A stretch of 64,000 nucleotides of DNA from an uncultured Collinsella sp. (GTDB lineage: Bacteria > Actinomycetota > Coriobacteriia > Coriobacteriales > Coriobacteriaceae). The notes below the pieces were generated by a model, which did not search any database, was not told where the DNA came from, and saw nothing but the letters and a program-made list of their open reading frames with translations. The DNA lies in NCBI GenBank assembly GCA_902491395.1, contig CABUHO010000001.1, positions 1 through 64,000 on the forward strand. The letters run 5' to 3'. Both the position numbers and the translations under genes were made by a program. Position 1 is the first letter of the stretch, and each line of letters opens with the position of its first letter. Shown here piece by piece: positions 24,403 through 34,296 of this stretch.

Positions 24403-26886
24403 ATGACCGAACACCACGCCATCAGCCGTCGAGCATTCACGTTGGGCCTAGGACTCGCAGCATTGTCGCCATTTGTAAGCCTGCCCGAAACCGCGGGATT
24501 GGGCCTTCCCGTGCGCGCGGCATTTGCAGACGACGCCACCACAGCGTCGGCCAACCTCAACAATTGCGTCATTCGCCTTCGCCCCGCGGGCTATTTTCGC
24601 ACCGCGAGCGTCAACGAAGACGGCAACGTCATCGGCAACGTCTGCCACCTGTTTAATGACGGCACGTCCAGCAAGCTCATCCTTGAGAACGTAACGACCA
24701 AGAATGACGATACAAACTGGTATGCTATCCGCACCTTGCTCAATTTCGAAGAGCATAAAAAGACGGGCTACAGCATTTGGTCGGTCGATGGCGACTCGGA
24801 CAAAGACGGAAAGGTCATCCACGTATGGAGTGGCGAGTATGACAACAAGCCCAGCCGCGCTTTTGCGTTCGAGCGTCAATCAAACGGAACCTATATCATC
24901 CGAGACCGCACGGTCGAGAAAGAAACCGAGAAAAAAGACATTAAGTACCTGGCAATAGAATCGAACGGCAAAGACCAGGACAACAATAAGATCTGCCATA
25001 AGAGTGAGAGCATTCCGTGGGAGCTCGAACTTATCGGTTATGACATGAAAAAGAACGATGCCACGGTTAGCAGCATCGACTGGGTCACGTATAGCAGCTA
25101 CGTCGATGGGCCATGTTGGATGAGCCACGTCGACGACGACAAGTACCTCGACGAACTGAGCATCCCGGGTACGCACGATTCGGGCACCTGCAGCGTGGAC
25201 AACGACACTGAGCCCCAATCCTCGCAAGTAAAATGCCAGCAGGATTACATTCCCACGCAGTTGCTCGAGGGAATCCGCTATTTTGATATCCGGCTCGGAA
25301 AGGGCGATGACCCCGGCATCGACCACGGAATTTTCTATCTGCTTAAAAAAGACGGGCACTTTTTGCATCTTTCCGATGTCATCAGGTACTTCAAAAAGTT
25401 TTTGAACGAAAACCCGTCAGAAGCGCTTATCATGCTCGCATCGCGCGGCAACGATGAGGCTACCGACGAAAGCATAACGACGGCCTTCGCCAAGGTTATG
25501 GCCGATAACCCCAACCTGTTCTACACATCGGGCCACGTCCCCACGCTGGGCGAGGTGCGCGGAAAGATTGTCCTGCTGCGTCGATTTGGGCTCGCCGGCA
25601 ACAGCGTAGACGGCCACACGTGGGGCCTCGACCTCACCCAATGGGATGACAAAATCAAGGCGCATTCCGGGCAGTCGATGTGTCTCGTCCAAGACGCACG
25701 GGGATTTGAAGCCATAGGGGAAACGGGCAATGAAGAGCCCTATTGCACCAAGGTATATGCCCAGGACAAGTACAAACTCACGGGAACCGACAAGCTCAGT
25801 TGGGTCGATAATGCGCTGAAGGAAACGACCGGGCGCACGCGCAACAAGGTGGACGTCGTGGACGATGCCGGGGCCACGGTGCAAGTCCAGGAGCGTTGCT
25901 GGTCTATCAACTACACCAGCTGCACGGGCTTGTCGCATGGAGGCAATCCTTTTACCTCGGCACGAGTAGTCAATGAGCATCTGTATAAGAGCCCGTACAT
26001 CAACCCCAGCGGCAACGAGAAAACAAAGTCAGATTACCTCAAGCACATTGGCATCATCGCATCCGACTTTGTTGATGCGGCGCTGGCCCGGAGCATCTAC
26101 CAGCGCAATTACGATACGCAGCACAAGCAGACAGCTTCGTGCTACCTCCCAGCCCGCATGCACATGACATATGGCAACTCGCTGAGCGACGCCTCGCTCC
26201 AGGACGGCAAGACCGTTGGCGAGGGTCATTTCCGCCTTGTCGACAGCAGCAACGTACTCAACGTGGCGGCTTCGGGCCATGCGTTTGCCATCGAATATGT
26301 GGATGTCGACGCCCTGGGCAACGAGACCGTTACGGGGCTGCAGGGCTCTGTGCCCATCGATATCGATCCACGCGCGCTGACGCCCCATTTTGAGGGACTC
26401 GAAGGCCTTAAGGCCGGCGAAGACGTGCGCGCCAAGATTGCGGCATCACTCGAGGGCAAGCTCGAAACCGATGCCTGCACGGCCCAGCTCGAGTTTGTGC
26501 ACGACGCGAACGGCGCTCCGGGAACGGCGATGGCCGAGGGCGAAACATTTGTCGCAGGGACGTACTGGGTGCGCGTGAACGGTCTCTTGGGCAACGCGGC
26601 GCAGAACTACACGCTCGCCAGCGACGGAGCCGCAAGCTTTACCGTAGCGGCCTCGGGCAGTGCGGGCGGCACCGGCAGCGACACGGGTTCCAACGCAGGC
26701 GGCGCCGACAAGAACGGCAAGAGCAACAAGAGAGACCAGGGCAAGAGCTCGGGCGGAAAGCTCGCCAACACGGGTGACGGCTCCGGCGTTGCCGCCGGGC
26801 TCGCTGCCGCCGCCGTGGCGACAACGGTCGCAGGTGCAGCAATGCTTGCCAGTGACCGCGACAATACCGAGGACGTTAACGAATAG
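24403..26886 (+). CDS. Tat-exported, sortase-anchored phosphatidylinositol-specific phospholipase C-like protein
   Basis: 827 aa. A twin-arginine signal (SRRAFTLG, residues 8-15) leads to a probable beta-trefoil-like region (about 50-215). The PI-PLC X-type catalytic domain follows: SIPGTHDSG with His258, GIRYFDIRLG, DHGIFY with His308, then DVIRYFKKFLNENPSEALIML. These two histidines match the general acid/base pair of bacterial PI-PLC. A C-terminal Ig- or Flg-like stretch and a Gly/Ser/Lys linker precede the sorting signal LANTG (787-791), a hydrophobic helix and a short polar tail. LAXTG is typical of class E sortase substrates in high-GC Gram-positives. Predicted role: cleaving phosphoinositides or GPI anchors at the cell surface. 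No sortase gene is in the window. Confidence 0.85.
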   Translation: MTEHHAISRRAFTLGLGLAALSPFVSLPETAGLGLPVRAAFADDATTASANLNNCVIRLRPAGYFRTASVNEDGNVIGNVCHLFNDGTSSKLILENVTTKNDDTNWYAIRTLLNFEEHKKTGYSIWSVDGDSDKDGKVIHVWSGEYDNKPSRAFAFERQSNGTYIIRDRTVEKETEKKDIKYLAIESNGKDQDNNKICHKSESIPWELELIGYDMKKNDATVSSIDWVTYSSYVDGPCWMSHVDDDKYLDELSIPGTHDSGTCSVDNDTEPQSSQVKCQQDYIPTQLLEGIRYFDIRLGKGDDPGIDHGIFYLLKKDGHFLHLSDVIRYFKKFLNENPSEALIMLASRGNDEATDESITTAFAKVMADNPNLFYTSGHVPTLGEVRGKIVLLRRFGLAGNSVDGHTWGLDLTQWDDKIKAHSGQSMCLVQDARGFEAIGETGNEEPYCTKVYAQDKYKLTGTDKLSWVDNALKETTGRTRNKVDVVDDAGATVQVQERCWSINYTSCTGLSHGGNPFTSARVVNEHLYKSPYINPSGNEKTKSDYLKHIGIIASDFVDAALARSIYQRNYDTQHKQTASCYLPARMHMTYGNSLSDASLQDGKTVGEGHFRLVDSSNVLNVAASGHAFAIEYVDVDALGNETVTGLQGSVPIDIDPRALTPHFEGLEGLKAGEDVRAKIAASLEGKLETDACTAQLEFVHDANGAPGTAMAEGETFVAGTYWVRVNGLLGNAAQNYTLASDGAASFTVAASGSAGGTGSDTGSNAGGADKNGKSNKRDQGKSSGGKLANTGDGSGVAAGLAAAAVATTVAGAAMLASDRDNTEDVNE

Positions 26887-26916
26887 GCAAGCCGGCCTTT
26901 TAGACACATCGACTCA

Positions 26917-26955
26917 ATCGAGGGCGCAGGATACCGTTCTGTGCCCCCGATTTTT
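26917..26955 (+). terminator. Rho-independent terminator of the PI-PLC gene
   Basis: Imperfect stem (ATCGAGGGCGCAGGA with its partner, G-U pairs allowed) followed by TTTTT, about 30 bases after the stop. Confidence 0.7.
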
Positions 26956-26980
26956 ACCTTGGCCCGAACGCCGCCATAGG

Positions 26981-27250
26981 CTACATCACCGAGTTCAGCG
27001 CGTTCACAAACTCCTGGGCCTTCGCACGGCTGCTCAGACTAAAGACGCAAGCAGTCAACAGCCTGTTACGCAGGAAAACGTCGCGGCCCTTGATCCTGTT
27101 GACCCCCGTGATGTCCTTAAGGTAGACAATCTCGGTGTGCCTGTCGCCAAAAGTGCCCTTCTTGAGCACCTCGATACGATTGGGGTAGATCTTAACGTCT
27201 TTAAACCTACCCGAACCTTTGTCCTGGAATAGCAGCGTGTTGTTGTCCAT
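26981..27250 (-). CDS. PH-domain-like small protein
   Basis: 89 aa. The strand pattern (LLFQDKGSGRFKDVKIYPNRIEVLKKG, TEIVYLKDITGVNRI, FSLSSRAKAQEFVNALNSVM) matches the short bacterial PH-like fold (bPH), ending in the typical amphipathic helix. No enzyme motif. The start at 27250 is chosen because GGGAG precedes it; 15 upstream codons in frame lack a site. It is divergent from the YhcG-like nuclease gene. Role unknown. Confidence 0.6.
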   Translation of the reverse strand: MDNNTLLFQDKGSGRFKDVKIYPNRIEVLKKGTFGDRHTEIVYLKDITGVNRIKGRDVFLRNRLLTACVFSLSSRAKAQEFVNALNSVM

Positions 27251-27418
27251 ACGCGTCACTCCCGTGGGGTTCGCTAAAACTGTCTCTATTGCCACATTTT
27301 AGTCACCGCAAGGCTCCCATGCGAAGGTGCCAGACAGCACAGCAATTCGTGTCCGCGCGAGGCTTTAAACTAGATGCGATAAAGATGCATTCCACAAGAG
27401 GAAAGTGGGGCGACAGTG

Positions 27419-28468
27419 ATGGGCGAACTGGTAAACCGTGGAGAATCGGCAATCGTGCCCGAAGGTTTTTACAAGCAGGTTTCCTCGATTCTCAACGCCG
27501 CTCGCGACAAGGCCTATACCGCCGTTAACTTTGCGATGGTTGAGGCGTATTGGGAGATCGGCAAGAGCATAGTTGATGAGCAGGGCGGAGAGGAGCGCGC
27601 CAAGTATGGAGAGGCGCTGCTCAAGGCCCTCGCAATCAGACTTACCAAGGATTTTGGTAAAGGTTTTGAAGCAAGAGAGCTGCGCAAAATGCGTCAGTTC
27701 TATCTTGCATTTCCAATTCGGGACTCACTGCGTCCCGAATTGAGCTGGACACATTACCGCAGGTTAATACGCATTCCTGACCCCGAAGCTCGCACCTGGT
27801 ACATGAACGAATGCGCCGACTCTCGCTGGAGCACGCGCCAGCTCGAACGCCAGATCAACACCATGTTCCGCGAGCGCCTACTTGCCAGCAAAGACAAGGA
27901 GGCTGTCACCCAAGAAATCCAAAAGAGCGCCCCAGCTCGTCGCCCCGAGGATATCATCCGCGATCCATATGTACTGGAGTTTTTAGGTTTCTCGGACGAT
28001 ACTGCGTTTCGCGAGAGCGATCTAGAGCAGGCGCTCATCACACATCTTCAGAAGTTCCTGCTGGAGCTTGGCCGTGGCTTCGCTTTCGAGGCACGCCAAA
28101 AGCGCATCACCTTTGATGGGCGCCATTTCTATATTGACCTTGTTTTTTACAACTATCTGATGCGCTGCTTCGTGCTCATCGACCTTAAGACCGATGACCT
28201 TACGCATCAGGACCTGGGCCAGATGCAAATGTATGTGAACTACTACACGCGTGAGCTCATGAACGAAGGCGACAATCCGCCCATAGGCATCGTGCTCTGC
28301 GCGGACAAAAGCGATTCGATCGTCGAGTACACGCTGCCCGAAGACAACGACCAAGTGTTTGCCGCCAAATACCTGCCGTATCTTCCAAGCAAGGAAGAGC
28401 TGGCGCGCGAGCTGAGTGCCGAGTACCGCGCCATCAACGAAGCGACTAATGGCGAAACGCAAGGGTAG
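27419..28468 (+). CDS. YhcG/DUF1016 family PD-(D/E)XK nuclease
   Basis: 349 aa. The N-terminal DUF1016_N region (ARDKAYTAVNFAMVEAYWEIGKSIV, LTKDFGKGFEARELRKMRQFY) is followed by the PD-(D/E)XK nuclease domain with FYIDLVFYNYLMRCFVLIDLKT. There the Asp of YIDLVFY and the Asp-x-Lys of DLKT are the catalytic set. YhcG proteins are widespread, often in variable loci with restriction or defence genes, and their target is not settled. Here the gene is alone. The start is the ATG at 27419, with AGAGGAAAG upstream; a GTG one codon earlier is equally possible. Confidence 0.88.
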   Translation: MGELVNRGESAIVPEGFYKQVSSILNAARDKAYTAVNFAMVEAYWEIGKSIVDEQGGEERAKYGEALLKALAIRLTKDFGKGFEARELRKMRQFYLAFPIRDSLRPELSWTHYRRLIRIPDPEARTWYMNECADSRWSTRQLERQINTMFRERLLASKDKEAVTQEIQKSAPARRPEDIIRDPYVLEFLGFSDDTAFRESDLEQALITHLQKFLLELGRGFAFEARQKRITFDGRHFYIDLVFYNYLMRCFVLIDLKTDDLTHQDLGQMQMYVNYYTRELMNEGDNPPIGIVLCADKSDSIVEYTLPEDNDQVFAAKYLPYLPSKEELARELSAEYRAINEATNGETQG

Positions 28469-28556
28469 CAGCACGTTGCGACCGAAACGCCCGCACCCCT
28501 GCGAGCCGCCCCGTGCCCCTGGCTATCGCGTCATAAGACTAACCGGCACCGCTCCC

Positions 28557-29894
28557 TTACTTCCCAAAGATCGCAGCGAGCAAGCCCTTGCGTTTGGGCT
28601 TTTCTTCTCGGTAGGAACCCTCGGCAACCGCTGCAACCTGGCGCGGTTGCTCGCCGCCTCCACGGCGCACGATCTGGTACAGAAACGGCGACTTAACGTA
28701 TTTGACCTCGATGGGCGTGGCATGCACGGTGCTCTCACCGGACAGATGCAGGCTCGGATTGAGCGGCGCCACAATATGCGTTTCGCGCTTGTCACTAAAC
28801 ACCACCGCGGCCGCGCGGCCCGTCTGTCCGTTTACGGCAATGCGCACCTGCTCGCCATCGCGGCTGTCCGTCGCCGGACGATCGACAAAGTAGACCGGCA
28901 CCATAACCAGACCGTCCTTATGCTTGCGGGCCTTGCGCGCCCAGGTTCGGATGCTCTTTTTATTGAGCCCCAGTACGGCCTCGGCATCGTTGCCCGCAAC
29001 GTCGAGCGCCAGCTTATCAATGACCACCTGGTCCTTGGTAGACGCATCGACGGAGACAACACGAAAGTCACCTTCCTGCATGGCGGGATCGAACGGACCG
29101 ACCTTGGCGAAGTCCCACGGCTCCAAAATGCCCATAAGGCGAACATCCAGGTAGTTTGCCCTGGGGTATGCCCAGTCGAGCACCTCGTAGTACACCAGGG
29201 TCTCCTTGCTCAGGCCCTTGCCCGGGAAGGACGCCATCATGCGCAAATCCGCCAGCGCCATGGGGAAATAGAAGAGCATCATGTCGTTTTGGATCGCGTC
29301 TTCCACGTCGTGCCCGGCAAAGGCATCCGGGTACTGGCGCACCAGCTGCAGCGCGTTGGCACGTGCCTGCTGCGGCGAGATTTCGCAGGGAATACCCTGC
29401 TCCGGCACATACTCCGCACCCACGCCCATGGTCAGACGTTTGCTAAACGTACCGGGCTTGAGCAGGTCGGCAATGCCGATCTTGTTGCCGCAGGACGGGC
29501 ACTCAAACACACGCTGCGTTGACTCGCCCTCAAAGGACGCTCCGCAGAAGGGGCAAGGAATGCTCACATGCGTGGCCTCTTGGAACTCCTGCGCCGTGCC
29601 GCGATCCTCCCACAGCAGATGTTCCAGGACCGACTGATTGCGCCAGTGCGAATTGAAGAAATACCAGTCCGGGTCCTCCGGGCGCTCGAGTTGCGACACA
29701 TGCGTGAGCTTGAGCAGTCCATCCACCACCGTCAACGGCGCATGGCGAATGCCCAAAGCGCTCTTGGGCTCTCCGGCGTCCGCCTGCCACGGAACGACCG
29801 CGCCGCAATAGGCGCACTCAAAGCTGCGTTTAGCTTGGTGTGAGTACATAGGGCCGCCGCAGTTTTGGCATTTAATGGCAAACATCTCGTCCAT
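28557..29894 (-). CDS. Double zinc-ribbon protein of unknown function
   Basis: 445 aa. The N-terminus carries one four-Cys ribbon (CQNCGG ... CAYCG) and, about 85 residues later, a second (CPFCG ... CPSCG). The remaining ~330 residues form a soluble domain with LTMGVGAEYVPEQGIPCEIS, FYFPMALADLRM, VYYEVLDWAYPRANYLDVRL, LVMVPVYFVD and RIAVNGQTGRAA. The last block resembles zinc-ribbon proteins that accompany SPFH/virion-core-like proteins, but no such gene is adjacent. The start at 29894 has AGGAGG 8 bases upstream. Function not assigned. Confidence 0.6.
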   Translation of the reverse strand: MDEMFAIKCQNCGGPMYSHQAKRSFECAYCGAVVPWQADAGEPKSALGIRHAPLTVVDGLLKLTHVSQLERPEDPDWYFFNSHWRNQSVLEHLLWEDRGTAQEFQEATHVSIPCPFCGASFEGESTQRVFECPSCGNKIGIADLLKPGTFSKRLTMGVGAEYVPEQGIPCEISPQQARANALQLVRQYPDAFAGHDVEDAIQNDMMLFYFPMALADLRMMASFPGKGLSKETLVYYEVLDWAYPRANYLDVRLMGILEPWDFAKVGPFDPAMQEGDFRVVSVDASTKDQVVIDKLALDVAGNDAEAVLGLNKKSIRTWARKARKHKDGLVMVPVYFVDRPATDSRDGEQVRIAVNGQTGRAAAVVFSDKRETHIVAPLNPSLHLSGESTVHATPIEVKYVKSPFLYQIVRRGGGEQPRQVAAVAEGSYREEKPKRKGLLAAIFGK

Positions 29895-30112
29895 GGATAC
29901 ATCCTCCTTTGCGCAGGGGCTGTCGACATTAAGTATGTCGAGCAAACAGGCACATGCCCATACCCATGTGGCCCAAAATGGACCACCCAGGCAGACGAGA
30001 AGGCTCGCTCGTTAGCACCGGCAGACCATTGCTGCATTTTCTGAGCATCGGTGCACAGCGCCCCCGCGCGAGCTACACTATCCCCTTAATCATGATTGTG
30101 AGGACGACCGCT

Positions 30113-31294
30113 ATGCTATTTGTAAATCGGCTGGTACATATGCTTGTTCCCGGCAGCGAAAGCGAGCCGGTCGATACCTCCCGCCGCACCAACGCGGGTT
30201 TTGCCGCAAGCCTCATCTGCATCGGCCTCAACATCACCCTGTGCCTGGCCAAGGGCATCGCGGGCCTGCTCGCTGGCTCTGTCTCGCTTATCGCCGATGC
30301 CTTCAACAACCTTTCCGACGCCTCGAGCAACATCGTGAGCCTGCTCGGGTTCCGCCTTGCCAGCCGCCCGGCAGACGAGGGCCACCCCTATGGCCACGGC
30401 CGCTATGAGTACCTAGCCGGCCTGTTCGTCGCCGTCCTGGTTTGCGCCGTCGGCATCAACCTGATCCTCGAGTCGGTCACCAAGATCATCAAGCCCTCGC
30501 CCACCGTGTATTCGGCGCTCTCCATGGCTGCCCTTGTTCTGTCCATGCTCGTCAAATTCTGGATGGCCGCATTCAACCGCGCGCTGGGTAACCGTATCGA
30601 TTCCGAAACACTTATCGCCACGGCGCAGGACTCCAAAAACGACGTCATCACCTCGGGCTCGGTCTTAGTGGCGGCGCTTATTTCGCAGACGACCGGCTTT
30701 GACCTCGATGGCTGGGCTGGCCTGGGTGTGGGCATCTTCATCTGCATCAGCGGCATGGGCCTAGTACGCGACGCCATCAGCCCGTTGCTGGGGCAAGCGC
30801 CCGACCCCAAGCTCGTCCAGGCAATCCGCGACAAGATCATGTCGTATCCGCAGGTCTTGGGCACACACGACCTGATGGTGCACGACTACGGCCCCGGTCG
30901 TCAGTTTGCCAGCGCCCACGTGGAGATGCCCGGCGAGGGCGATGCGTTTGAGCACCACGAGATCCTGGACACCATCGAGCACGATATCAAACGGCAGATG
31001 GGCATTGGCATCACGCTGCACTGTGACCCCATCGCCACCACCGGCGACGACCTGCGCGGCTGGGTCAAGCGCGGCATCATGCAGATCGACCCCGCGCTCT
31101 CCATCCACGACCTGCACGAGCACGACGGGTTCGTTTCGTTTGACCTGGTGCGTCCCGACGGCTTTGACATATCCGACGAGGAGCTGCTGGAGCTCGTCAC
31201 GCGCATCGTGCACGAGCGCCGGCCCAACGTCTCGTGCGTCGTTACGTTTGACTCAGGCTTTAGCTCGCCCGACCGTCCGGCCGAGCAGCTGTAG
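30113..31294 (+). CDS. Cation diffusion facilitator (CDF) family efflux transporter
   Basis: 393 aa with six predicted helices. The metal-site helices carry DAFNNLSDASSN and, on the fifth, AQDSKNDVITS. The Asn in NNLSD replaces the His used for zinc, as in Mn-exporting MntE-type CDFs, so manganese export is the best guess. A cytoplasmic C-terminal domain is followed by an extra ~100 residues (IGITLHCDPIATTGDDLRG and on) typical of longer family members. The start at 30113 has GAGGA 8 bases upstream; an ATG seven codons earlier is possible. Converges on the next gene with a 12-base gap. Confidence 0.88.
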   Translation: MLFVNRLVHMLVPGSESEPVDTSRRTNAGFAASLICIGLNITLCLAKGIAGLLAGSVSLIADAFNNLSDASSNIVSLLGFRLASRPADEGHPYGHGRYEYLAGLFVAVLVCAVGINLILESVTKIIKPSPTVYSALSMAALVLSMLVKFWMAAFNRALGNRIDSETLIATAQDSKNDVITSGSVLVAALISQTTGFDLDGWAGLGVGIFICISGMGLVRDAISPLLGQAPDPKLVQAIRDKIMSYPQVLGTHDLMVHDYGPGRQFASAHVEMPGEGDAFEHHEILDTIEHDIKRQMGIGITLHCDPIATTGDDLRGWVKRGIMQIDPALSIHDLHEHDGFVSFDLVRPDGFDISDEELLELVTRIVHERRPNVSCVVTFDSGFSSPDRPAEQL

Positions 31295-31306
31295 CCCGCT
31301 TAACAG

Positions 31307-32308
31307 CTAGTTTCCCTGCGCGCCCGAAATGCCGTTTTGCAGGGCATCCCAGGCGTTCGTTGCCATATCGCCCAGGCTCTGCGCGGTATCGCCGAGATTC
31401 TGAGCCGTGTCACCCAGCTCTTGGGCCTTATCCCCAAGCTCCTGCGCCTTGTTGCTCAGGTCTTCCAGCGTGTTGGAGCTCGAGCTGTCGGTACCGCTTT
31501 GGCCGCCGGACGAGTTGCCCGAGCTGTTCTTGTGCGTGAGTTGAATTTCGAGGTTGCCGTTGTCGTTATAGTAGGCAGAAGTAACGACCCAGTTGGCATC
31601 GACGACGGGCGTTGAGCCATCATCAGTCAGGACCAAGGCATTCGAAAGATCGGCGCCGCGCGACTTGAGAAGCTTCTTGGCGTTGGACCAGTACTGCCCC
31701 GGGATATCGCTCAGATCGACGGTGCTAGACGAGGCGGACTCGGTTTGCTCGGCAGTGGTATCGGCCGTTGAACTCCCTCGCTTGTTGAGCATGCCCGACA
31801 CGATGGCAAACACAACCGACAGCGCAAAGAAGATCGCCAGCACGATGAGGATCTTCTTGATCACGCTCGACGAACGCGACGGCTTCTTCTCCTCGTCCTC
31901 GCCATATTGCGGAATCGACTTGGGGTACTCGCGATACGGCTCGCGCGACTCGTAGCGAGGCTGCGCCGTGCGAGGCATATACGTCGTCTGCTGAGGCTGC
32001 GGAATGGGATTCTGCGGCAGGTCATCATAGGGATTCGGCGTCGAGGCGGCATAAGAATCCTGCGGCGCGTAATCAAACGGGTCCGAAGCTGCGTTCGAAG
32101 CTGCGTTGCCATAGGGGCCTTGCGAAGATGCAGCGTAAGAATCCTGCGCCGTGTCGCCATAGCCCATAACCCGGGTGGGCTCGGCAGAAGGCTGCGTCGC
32201 GGCGGGGTCGGTATAACCGGGGTTGGGAACAACGCGGGTCACATCGGCGCTATCGCCAGCCTGCGCGGAACCGTAGCCGCCCATTACGGTCGTCTTATCC
32301 TGGTCCAT
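31307..32308 (-). CDS. Single-pass membrane protein with disordered N-terminus and PASTA-like domain
   Basis: 333 aa. Residues 1-150 are low in order, rich in Tyr, Pro, Gln and Ala, with repeated TRV(V/M) and DSYAAS-type motifs and TTVMG at the start. This is the pattern of Thr-phosphorylated tails read by FHA domains. One helix (about 152-176, IKKILIVLAIFFALSVVFAIV) follows. The outside part has SDIPGQYWSNAKKLLKSRGAD with VVDANWVVTSAYYNDNGNLEIQLTHK, resembling a PASTA-like repeat. The end is a heptad-like run of QELGD/AQNLGD/AQSLGD units. Role unknown; envelope sensing is a guess. Confidence 0.55.
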   Translation of the reverse strand: MDQDKTTVMGGYGSAQAGDSADVTRVVPNPGYTDPAATQPSAEPTRVMGYGDTAQDSYAASSQGPYGNAASNAASDPFDYAPQDSYAASTPNPYDDLPQNPIPQPQQTTYMPRTAQPRYESREPYREYPKSIPQYGEDEEKKPSRSSSVIKKILIVLAIFFALSVVFAIVSGMLNKRGSSTADTTAEQTESASSSTVDLSDIPGQYWSNAKKLLKSRGADLSNALVLTDDGSTPVVDANWVVTSAYYNDNGNLEIQLTHKNSSGNSSGGQSGTDSSSSNTLEDLSNKAQELGDKAQELGDTAQNLGDTAQSLGDMATNAWDALQNGISGAQGN

Positions 32309-32419
32309 GCAACGATTCCTTTCCGTCGCCCTTAAGCATCAAGTTATCCATGCATTCTACCCGCGCAAAAGCCCGTGACGGACAGAGCCCGTCCATATCT
32401 ACAAGACAAGCGCGGCTAG

Positions 32420-32459
32420 AAAACAAAAGCCCCGCCGGGCCTTGGGGGCACGGCGGGGC
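32420..32459 (-). terminator. Rho-independent terminator of fhs
   Basis: On the minus strand, GCCCCGCCG pairs with CGGCGGGGC and is followed by TTTTGTTT, 26 bases after the fhs stop. Confidence 0.85.
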
Positions 32460-32484
32460 GGGCAGGTAGCTAGGGGCAACAGGC

Positions 32485-34152
32485 CTAGAACAGGCCAGTG
32501 ATGTTGCCGTCGTTATCGACGTCGATGTTTTCGGCCGCGGGCACCTTGGGCAGGCCCGGCATGGTCAGAACGCTGCCAGTCAACGCGACCACAAAGTGGG
32601 CGCCGGCAGAAACCTTAAGCTCGCGCACGGTGATGCGGAAGTTCTCGGGAGCGCCCAGGGCCTTGGCGTTGTCGCTAAAGCTGTACTGCGTCTTGGCGAT
32701 GCACACCGGCAGGTTGCCAAAGCCGTTCTCGCGCAGCTCGGCAAGCTGACGCTTGGCAGCCGGCGTAAAGTCGACGCCGTCGGCGCGGTAAACCTTGGTG
32801 GCGACGGCCTCGAGGGCGTCAGCCACATCGGCGCCGTCCTCATAGGCAAACTTGAGCTCGCTCGGCTGCTCAATCAGACGCATGACCTCATCGGCCAGCT
32901 CGAGCGCGCCCTCGCCGCCCTTGGCCCAGACCTCGGAAAGCTTAACGTTGACGCCGAGCTTCTGGCACTCGGACTCAATGAGCGCAAGCTCAGCCTCGGT
33001 GTCCGTCGGGAAGCGGTTGATGGCGACCACGCAGGGCAGACCATAAACGTTCTGGATGTTGTCGACGTGACGCAGCAGGTTGGGCATGCCGGCCTTGAGC
33101 GCCTCGAGGTTCTCCTCGTTGAGGTCGGCCTTGGCGACGCCACCGTTGTACTTCAGCGCACGAGCGGTCGCGACGACCACGACGGCGCTGGGGCGAACGC
33201 CCGTCATACGGCACTTGATGTCGAGGAACTTCTCGGCACCCAGATCGGCACCGAAGCCGGCCTCGGTAATGACGACATCGCCAAAGCGCATCGCCATACG
33301 CGTGGCCATGATAGAGTTGCAGCCGTGGGCAATGTTGGCGAAGGGGCCGCCGTGGACAAACGCGGGCGTGCCCTCGAGCGTTTGCACCAGGTTGGGCTTG
33401 AGCGCGTCCTTAAGCAACGCGGCCATGGCACCCTGGGCCTTAAGGTCGCGGGCACGGACGGGCTCGCCGGCAAAGCTGTAGCCGACGACGATCTCGCCCA
33501 GGCGCTCCTTGAGGTCGTTAATGCTCGTAGACAGGCACAGGATTGCCATGACCTCGGAGGCGACGGTGATATCGAAGCCGTCCTCGCGCGGCACGCCCTG
33601 GGCCTTACCGCCAATACCGTCGATGACGTGGCGCAGCTGACGGTCGTTCATATCGACGACGCGCTTCCAAGTGATGCGCTTAACGTCAATACCGAGCTGA
33701 TTGCCCTGCTGAATATGGTTGTCGAGCATGGCGGCCAGCAGGTTATTGGCGGCGCCGATAGCATGGAAGTCACCGGTAAAGTGCAGGTTGATATCCTCCA
33801 TGGGGATGACCTGAGCCCAGCCGCCGCCGGCAGCGCCGCCCTTAACGCCAAAGACGGGGCCGAGCGAAGGCTCGCGCAGGGCCACGGCACTCTTGACGCC
33901 GCGTCGGCGCAAGCCATCGGCCAGACCGATGGTCGTGGTGGTCTTACCCTCGCCAGCGGGTGTGGGGTTGATGGCAGTCACGAGGACGAGCTTGGCCTGG
34001 TGGTCAGTCGGCTCGTTGAGCAGTGAATAGTCGACCTTAGCCTTGTCGAAGCCGTACGGAATAAGGTGCTTAACGTCGACGCCGGCGTTCTTGGCCACCT
34101 CGGTAATAGGCAGCGGCGTGACAGAACGTGCGATTTCGATGTCAGTAGGCAT
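32485..34152 (-). CDS. fhs: Formate-tetrahydrofolate ligase
   Basis: ATP-dependent synthesis of 10-formyl-THF from formate; 555 aa, the standard length. The P-loop [34 protein letters not shown], and [15 protein letters not shown] are family signatures, and the end [16 protein letters not shown] fits too. The start is the ATG at 34152 with AAAGGAC upstream. Together with folD and fchA (20.8-22.3 kb) it completes formate to methylene-THF conversion. The gene is single and carries its own terminator. Confidence 0.95.
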   Translation of the reverse strand: MPTDIEIARSVTPLPITEVAKNAGVDVKHLIPYGFDKAKVDYSLLNEPTDHQAKLVLVTAINPTPAGEGKTTTTIGLADGLRRRGVKSAVALREPSLGPVFGVKGGAAGGGWAQVIPMEDINLHFTGDFHAIGAANNLLAAMLDNHIQQGNQLGIDVKRITWKRVVDMNDRQLRHVIDGIGGKAQGVPREDGFDITVASEVMAILCLSTSINDLKERLGEIVVGYSFAGEPVRARDLKAQGAMAALLKDALKPNLVQTLEGTPAFVHGGPFANIAHGCNSIMATRMAMRFGDVVITEAGFGADLGAEKFLDIKCRMTGVRPSAVVVVATARALKYNGGVAKADLNEENLEALKAGMPNLLRHVDNIQNVYGLPCVVAINRFPTDTEAELALIESECQKLGVNVKLSEVWAKGGEGALELADEVMRLIEQPSELKFAYEDGADVADALEAVATKVYRADGVDFTPAAKRQLAELRENGFGNLPVCIAKTQYSFSDNAKALGAPENFRITVRELKVSAGAHFVVALTGSVLTMPGLPKVPAAENIDVDNDGNITGLF

Positions 34153-34296
34153 GGGCGGTCCTTTCGTTACCGAATGAGAAAAAGACCAATTCAGCATAGC
34201 ACGGGCGCGCAATAGTAAAACACCCATAACCGATGAACGGCGATATGTTTACCCGATGCCCAGCGATAGCCCAACAGCCCGCCAAAACAAAGCGCC

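Noticed and set aside
27419..28468. Defence island around the YhcG-like nuclease
   Set aside because: Neighbours are ordinary chromosomal genes (PH-like, zinc-ribbon, CDF transporter); no restriction or toxin partner seen.
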